A stretch of 20,468 nt of DNA from Methanobacteriaceae archaeon (GTDB lineage Archaea > Methanobacteriota > Methanobacteria > Methanobacteriales > Methanobacteriaceae): assembly GCA_900769095.1 (NCBI GenBank), contig CAAGFH010000090.1, forward strand, positions 1-20,468, read 5' to 3'. Both the position numbers and the translations under genes were made by a program. The notes beneath the pieces were generated by a model. That model had not been told where the DNA came from. It saw nothing but the letters and a program-made list of their open reading frames with translations, and made no database searches. This document shows, in pieces, positions 17,500 to 20,468 of the stretch (positions are counted from its first letter, which is position 1; every line of letters starts with the position of its first letter).

Positions 17500-20468
17500 A
17501 TGGTATCTAAACAAGTAATTCGTGTAATAATAGAAGCAGAAGAAACAATAAGTAAAGCTGCAAAACAAGCAGAAAAAGCAATAAAAGACATGGGGTTGTC
17601 AGGCAAACAAGGTATGGAAGGAATTAATCAAGCTTCAAATACAGCACAACAAACCATGTCCAGAATGGAAAAAGTTGTTAATTCTGCAAGAACAAAATTT
17701 GACAGTCTACGAAAAAGTGGATCAAATGCTTTTGATAAAATCAAACAAAAAGTAGGAAGTGCAGTTAATAGTATTGGTAAAATCACAAATGTATCTGATA
17801 TTGCTTCTATGGCAATGGATAAACTTAAAGGAGTTTCTGATGGAATTAAAAGCAAATTTAATAGTTTAAAAAATTCCATATCATCATTTGGTTCACAATT
17901 TGATAATTTAAAAAATAAAATAGTTAACTTCAGTTCCACTGCAAAAAATAGTATCACTCAAGCATTTACTAGTGCAACTTCAAGTGCAAAAGGCAAACTG
18001 GCAGGATTGGATAACAGTATTGCTCAAGCAAGAGCAAAACTAAATCAATTCAGTGCATCTGCAAAAAGTGCTGGTGGAGGATTGAGATTCCTTCGAAGTG
18101 CAGCATCAATGACCGTAGGTATGATAGGTTACGACCTTGTCAACAGTATGGCTCAATCTGCTAGAGAATCCATAAATGCTGCAGGTAATTTTCAAGCATT
18201 TGGTAAAAGAATGAACATGTCACAATCAGAGATAGATTCATTCAGCCAACATTGTGATAAATTACAACAAAGCTTTAAAAAAGTTGACATGAAAGCAGTA
18301 GGTGCAAGTGCACTAGAAATGGGGGTGAAACTGAAATTACCGAAAGAGTCCATGGAAGAGTTAACTAAAACTACTGCAGTAATGAGTTCAGCATTCGTTA
18401 AAGAAGGACGTACCCAAGAAGAGGCAATATTAGCAGTGTCTGATGCAATGGACGGTCAATTTAGAAGACTCCAAGAATTAGGTATCAGTCAAGACCAATT
18501 AAAAAACAATGGTTGGGACGGAGATATTAATAATAAAACTTCTCTGCTTCAAGCAATGAATAAAACATTAGATGAAATGGGTTTTACAGATACGGCAATG
18601 CAAGTTAACACTCTTGATGAAGCTTATCAAATGTTAAGTGTTAGTGGAGGACAATTATTATCATCTATTCTTATACCTCTTACTCCAACATTAGTAGGTA
18701 TTGCAATTGCTGTGGTTGGGGTAATTTATGGGATTAAAACTTTTATAGGTCAATTACAAGCTGCGTGGAGTGGATTACCTGATTGGGTTCAAGATGCAGT
18801 AGGCATTATGGTTATGGCTGGTGCAGTATTACTTCTTATGAGTTATATATCTTCACTTGGTGGAGCAGTAGGATTATTAAAAACTGCACTAGCACCAATA
18901 ATCGGTATAATTGGGGGAATTACTGCTCCTATGATTGCAGTTGTAGCGGTTATAGGTGCTGTAATCTTCGCAGTTTATGAATTAGGAAAAGCATTTGGCT
19001 GGTGGAATGATGTAGGTTCCATGATAGATGCTATTAAAAATAACATTGGGAGATTATGGGATGCATTTATAAATCATCCAGATGTTCAGGCAACAATTCA
19101 TGCTATAGGTGATGCTTGGAAATGGTTAAATGATTCGTTAAAACCAGTAGTGGATTGGTTAAAAGGAATATGGAATCAAATTTTCCCTGAGTCTGCTAAA
19201 GATAAAGTTGATGGTACAAGAATAATCATTGATTCAATAGGTGCTGCATTTAAAGGTATAAGTGTTCCTATCAGATTTGCTATTATGGTATTGCAAGGTG
19301 CATGGAGTGTATTATCATCATTGGTCGGTACTGCAGTAGGCATTGGTCAGGGAATATATGATGCTTTGAAACCTATTGTTTGTATATTGCTTGGGTGTAG
19401 TCCAGGAATTGTTCCAGCATTAGGAAAAGTATTAGAAATATTTGGTACAGTTTGGAATACTATTGTTTCATTATTAAGTGGAATTATTCCTAGTGTTTTA
19501 ACTGCTATTCAACCTGTTTTAGATATACTCACATTAATTGGAGAATTTTTATTAGGTACTTTCCAGTTTGCATGGCAAACTATTATATTAGTGTTCATGA
19601 CTGTTTGGAATCATCTTCAACAGATTATATTAATATTTAGTCAATTTCTAAGTGGTCAGATAACATTAAGTGCAATGCTTGGGCAAATATGGGAAGTTAT
19701 TAAATCAATGTTCTTCTCTGTATTAACAATTATTATTACTCGTGTTGGATCATTTGCAAAAAGTTTAGTATCACGTGCAATAAGTGCTGCTAGAGGTTTT
19801 GTCAGTGCAATAATATCCAGAATATCCAGTTTACCTGGAAGAGTATATTCATATCTTATAAGTGTGGCTAGTAGAATTATTAGTGCCGGTGCAAGTTGGG
19901 TAAGCAGTGGAATTAGTACTGCTTCTCGCATGGTATCTGGAGTAATAAGTCATGTTCAACAATTACCTGGTAAAGTATACACTGAATTCATTAACATTGG
20001 TTCAAGAATAATGAGTGCAGGTTCTGACCTCATTAATAAAGCTAAAAACATTGGTAAAAACATTGTTGATGGTTTATTAGGTGCTATGGGTATACATTCA
20101 CCAGGTATTATTCAAACTAAAGTGGTAACTGAATTCAAAAATATGGTTGGTAGAGTCGCTGATTGGATTAAACCAGCTGGTGAAACTGCTAAGGAATTTG
20201 GTGAAACATTCGTTGATGAATTTGGAAATCCATCACTTGATGTGGATACAAGTCTTGTTCAAGATTTAGATGCTCCAACCGTGAATGTGGGAATGGATGC
20301 TAGTCAATTAGATTCAGTGAATCAAAATGTCATGACTCAATATGGAGACCTTACTAATCTAACTGGAAATAGTCTTCAAGACATGGTTTCACAGGATAAA
20401 CTTGCATTTGATACTATTAAAGCAAATGATACTGCACAAATGAGTAGTATTACTACTCTTGTTGGAAC
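17500..20468 (+). CDS. Tail tape measure protein, incomplete at window end
   Basis: At least 989 residues, open to the end of the window. The ATG at 17500 is set by GGAGGTGAAT at 17484-17493. Order: a basic, heptad-like helical N-terminal part with spectrin-like coils (about 1-200), then a conserved phage TMP segment (about 205-375, with EMGVKLKLPKESMEELTK and LQELGISQDQL). Hydrophobic helices at about 384-412 and 434-492 come next, and then helical stretches. SLPGRVY at about 777 and QLPGKVY near 821 mark a 44-residue repeat with SRI-x-SAG. GIHSPG lies at about 863-868. It sets tail length and helps DNA entry across the membrane. The C-terminal end, which may carry a cell-wall hydrolase in methanogen viruses, is outside the window. 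Confidence 0.9.
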   Translation, partial: MVSKQVIRVIIEAEETISKAAKQAEKAIKDMGLSGKQGMEGINQASNTAQQTMSRMEKVVNSARTKFDSLRKSGSNAFDKIKQKVGSAVNSIGKITNVSDIASMAMDKLKGVSDGIKSKFNSLKNSISSFGSQFDNLKNKIVNFSSTAKNSITQAFTSATSSAKGKLAGLDNSIAQARAKLNQFSASAKSAGGGLRFLRSAASMTVGMIGYDLVNSMAQSARESINAAGNFQAFGKRMNMSQSEIDSFSQHCDKLQQSFKKVDMKAVGASALEMGVKLKLPKESMEELTKTTAVMSSAFVKEGRTQEEAILAVSDAMDGQFRRLQELGISQDQLKNNGWDGDINNKTSLLQAMNKTLDEMGFTDTAMQVNTLDEAYQMLSVSGGQLLSSILIPLTPTLVGIAIAVVGVIYGIKTFIGQLQAAWSGLPDWVQDAVGIMVMAGAVLLLMSYISSLGGAVGLLKTALAPIIGIIGGITAPMIAVVAVIGAVIFAVYELGKAFGWWNDVGSMIDAIKNNIGRLWDAFINHPDVQATIHAIGDAWKWLNDSLKPVVDWLKGIWNQIFPESAKDKVDGTRIIIDSIGAAFKGISVPIRFAIMVLQGAWSVLSSLVGTAVGIGQGIYDALKPIVCILLGCSPGIVPALGKVLEIFGTVWNTIVSLLSGIIPSVLTAIQPVLDILTLIGEFLLGTFQFAWQTIILVFMTVWNHLQQIILIFSQFLSGQITLSAMLGQIWEVIKSMFFSVLTIIITRVGSFAKSLVSRAISAARGFVSAIISRISSLPGRVYSYLISVASRIISAGASWVSSGISTASRMVSGVISHVQQLPGKVYTEFINIGSRIMSAGSDLINKAKNIGKNIVDGLLGAMGIHSPGIIQTKVVTEFKNMVGRVADWIKPAGETAKEFGETFVDEFGNPSLDVDTSLVQDLDAPTVNVGMDASQLDSVNQNVMTQYGDLTNLTGNSLQDMVSQDKLAFDTIKANDTAQMSSITTLVG
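19831..20040 (+). repeat. 44-residue repeat inside the tape measure protein
   Basis: Two units start at LPGRVY (19831) and LPGKVY (19963), 132 bp apart. Each is followed about 10 residues later by SRI-x-SAG. A more degenerate unit appears to precede them. In-frame repeats of this type change tail length when gained or lost. Confidence 0.5.

Noticed and set aside
17628..17957. 109-codon minus-strand frame in the tape measure gene
   Set aside because: Shadow of the helical N-terminal part of the tape measure gene; no start signal.
18783..18980. 65-codon plus-strand frame in the tape measure gene
   Set aside because: Out-of-frame reading of the hydrophobic region; Ser/Cys/Tyr-rich product with no ribosome site.
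1..20468. CRISPR array, insertion sequence or integrase
   Set aside because: No regularly spaced direct repeats, no transposase frame with terminal repeats and no recombinase motif were seen in either strand.

Overview
The window is one AT-rich, almost entirely plus-strand stretch of a tailed virus or provirus (Caudoviricetes-type, siphovirus-like head and tail module). The likely host is a methanogenic archaeon of the Methanobacteriales (Methanobrevibacter or Methanosphaera type). Host evidence is indirect: very AT-rich DNA with strong GGAGGTGA-type ribosome sites, A/T-rich TATA-like promoters and oligo-T terminators, a TFIIB-type zinc ribbon, and small DLLN-motif coiled-coil proteins that I recall from Methanobrevibacter genomes. 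No integrase or attachment site is visible, so provirus and free virus cannot be told apart. The window ends inside the tape measure gene.

Layout. (1) 28-1541: an early gene set with a Sak4-like P-loop recombinase, a SWIM zinc-finger protein and a ribbon-helix-helix-like regulator. (2) 1542-1736: control region with a 12-bp inverted repeat and a 39-bp palindrome built from TATGTAT boxes at 10-bp spacing. (3) 1737-4890: a dense array of very small overlapping genes, amplified from a few modules: Cys4 mini-proteins, DLLN/coiled-coil proteins, a WLDEF family and a one-helix membrane peptide. A zinc-finger protein and two unknowns end the array. (4) 4891-5676: mostly non-coding, with a terminator-like repeat, a 48-residue TFIIB-type zinc ribbon and several dyads. 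(5) 5677-11569: two holin-like membrane proteins, small and large terminase, portal, and a MuF head protein with a toxin-like C-terminal extension followed by an overlapping immunity candidate. (6) 11570-11894: a tRNA-Leu(UAG), a second copy of the 36-nt terminator-like repeat and a promoter. (7) 11895-20468: XkdF-like protease, scaffold, major capsid protein with an out-of-frame Ig-like domain, three head-tail connector genes, major tail protein with an in-frame copy of the same Ig-like domain, tail assembly chaperone with an out-of-frame second half, and the tape measure protein.

The structural genes form a standard packaging, head, neck and tail pathway. The unusual part is translational control. 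The SWIM gene's ribosome site and start codon lie in a perfect 10-bp hairpin. Two structural genes appear to use recoding: -1 for capsid-Ig and +1 for the tail chaperone. An anti-Shine-Dalgarno element before the tape measure gene can pair with either of two partners. The MuF-toxin/immunity pair, the tRNA in the middle of the head genes and the amplified mini-gene array are the other points of most interest.
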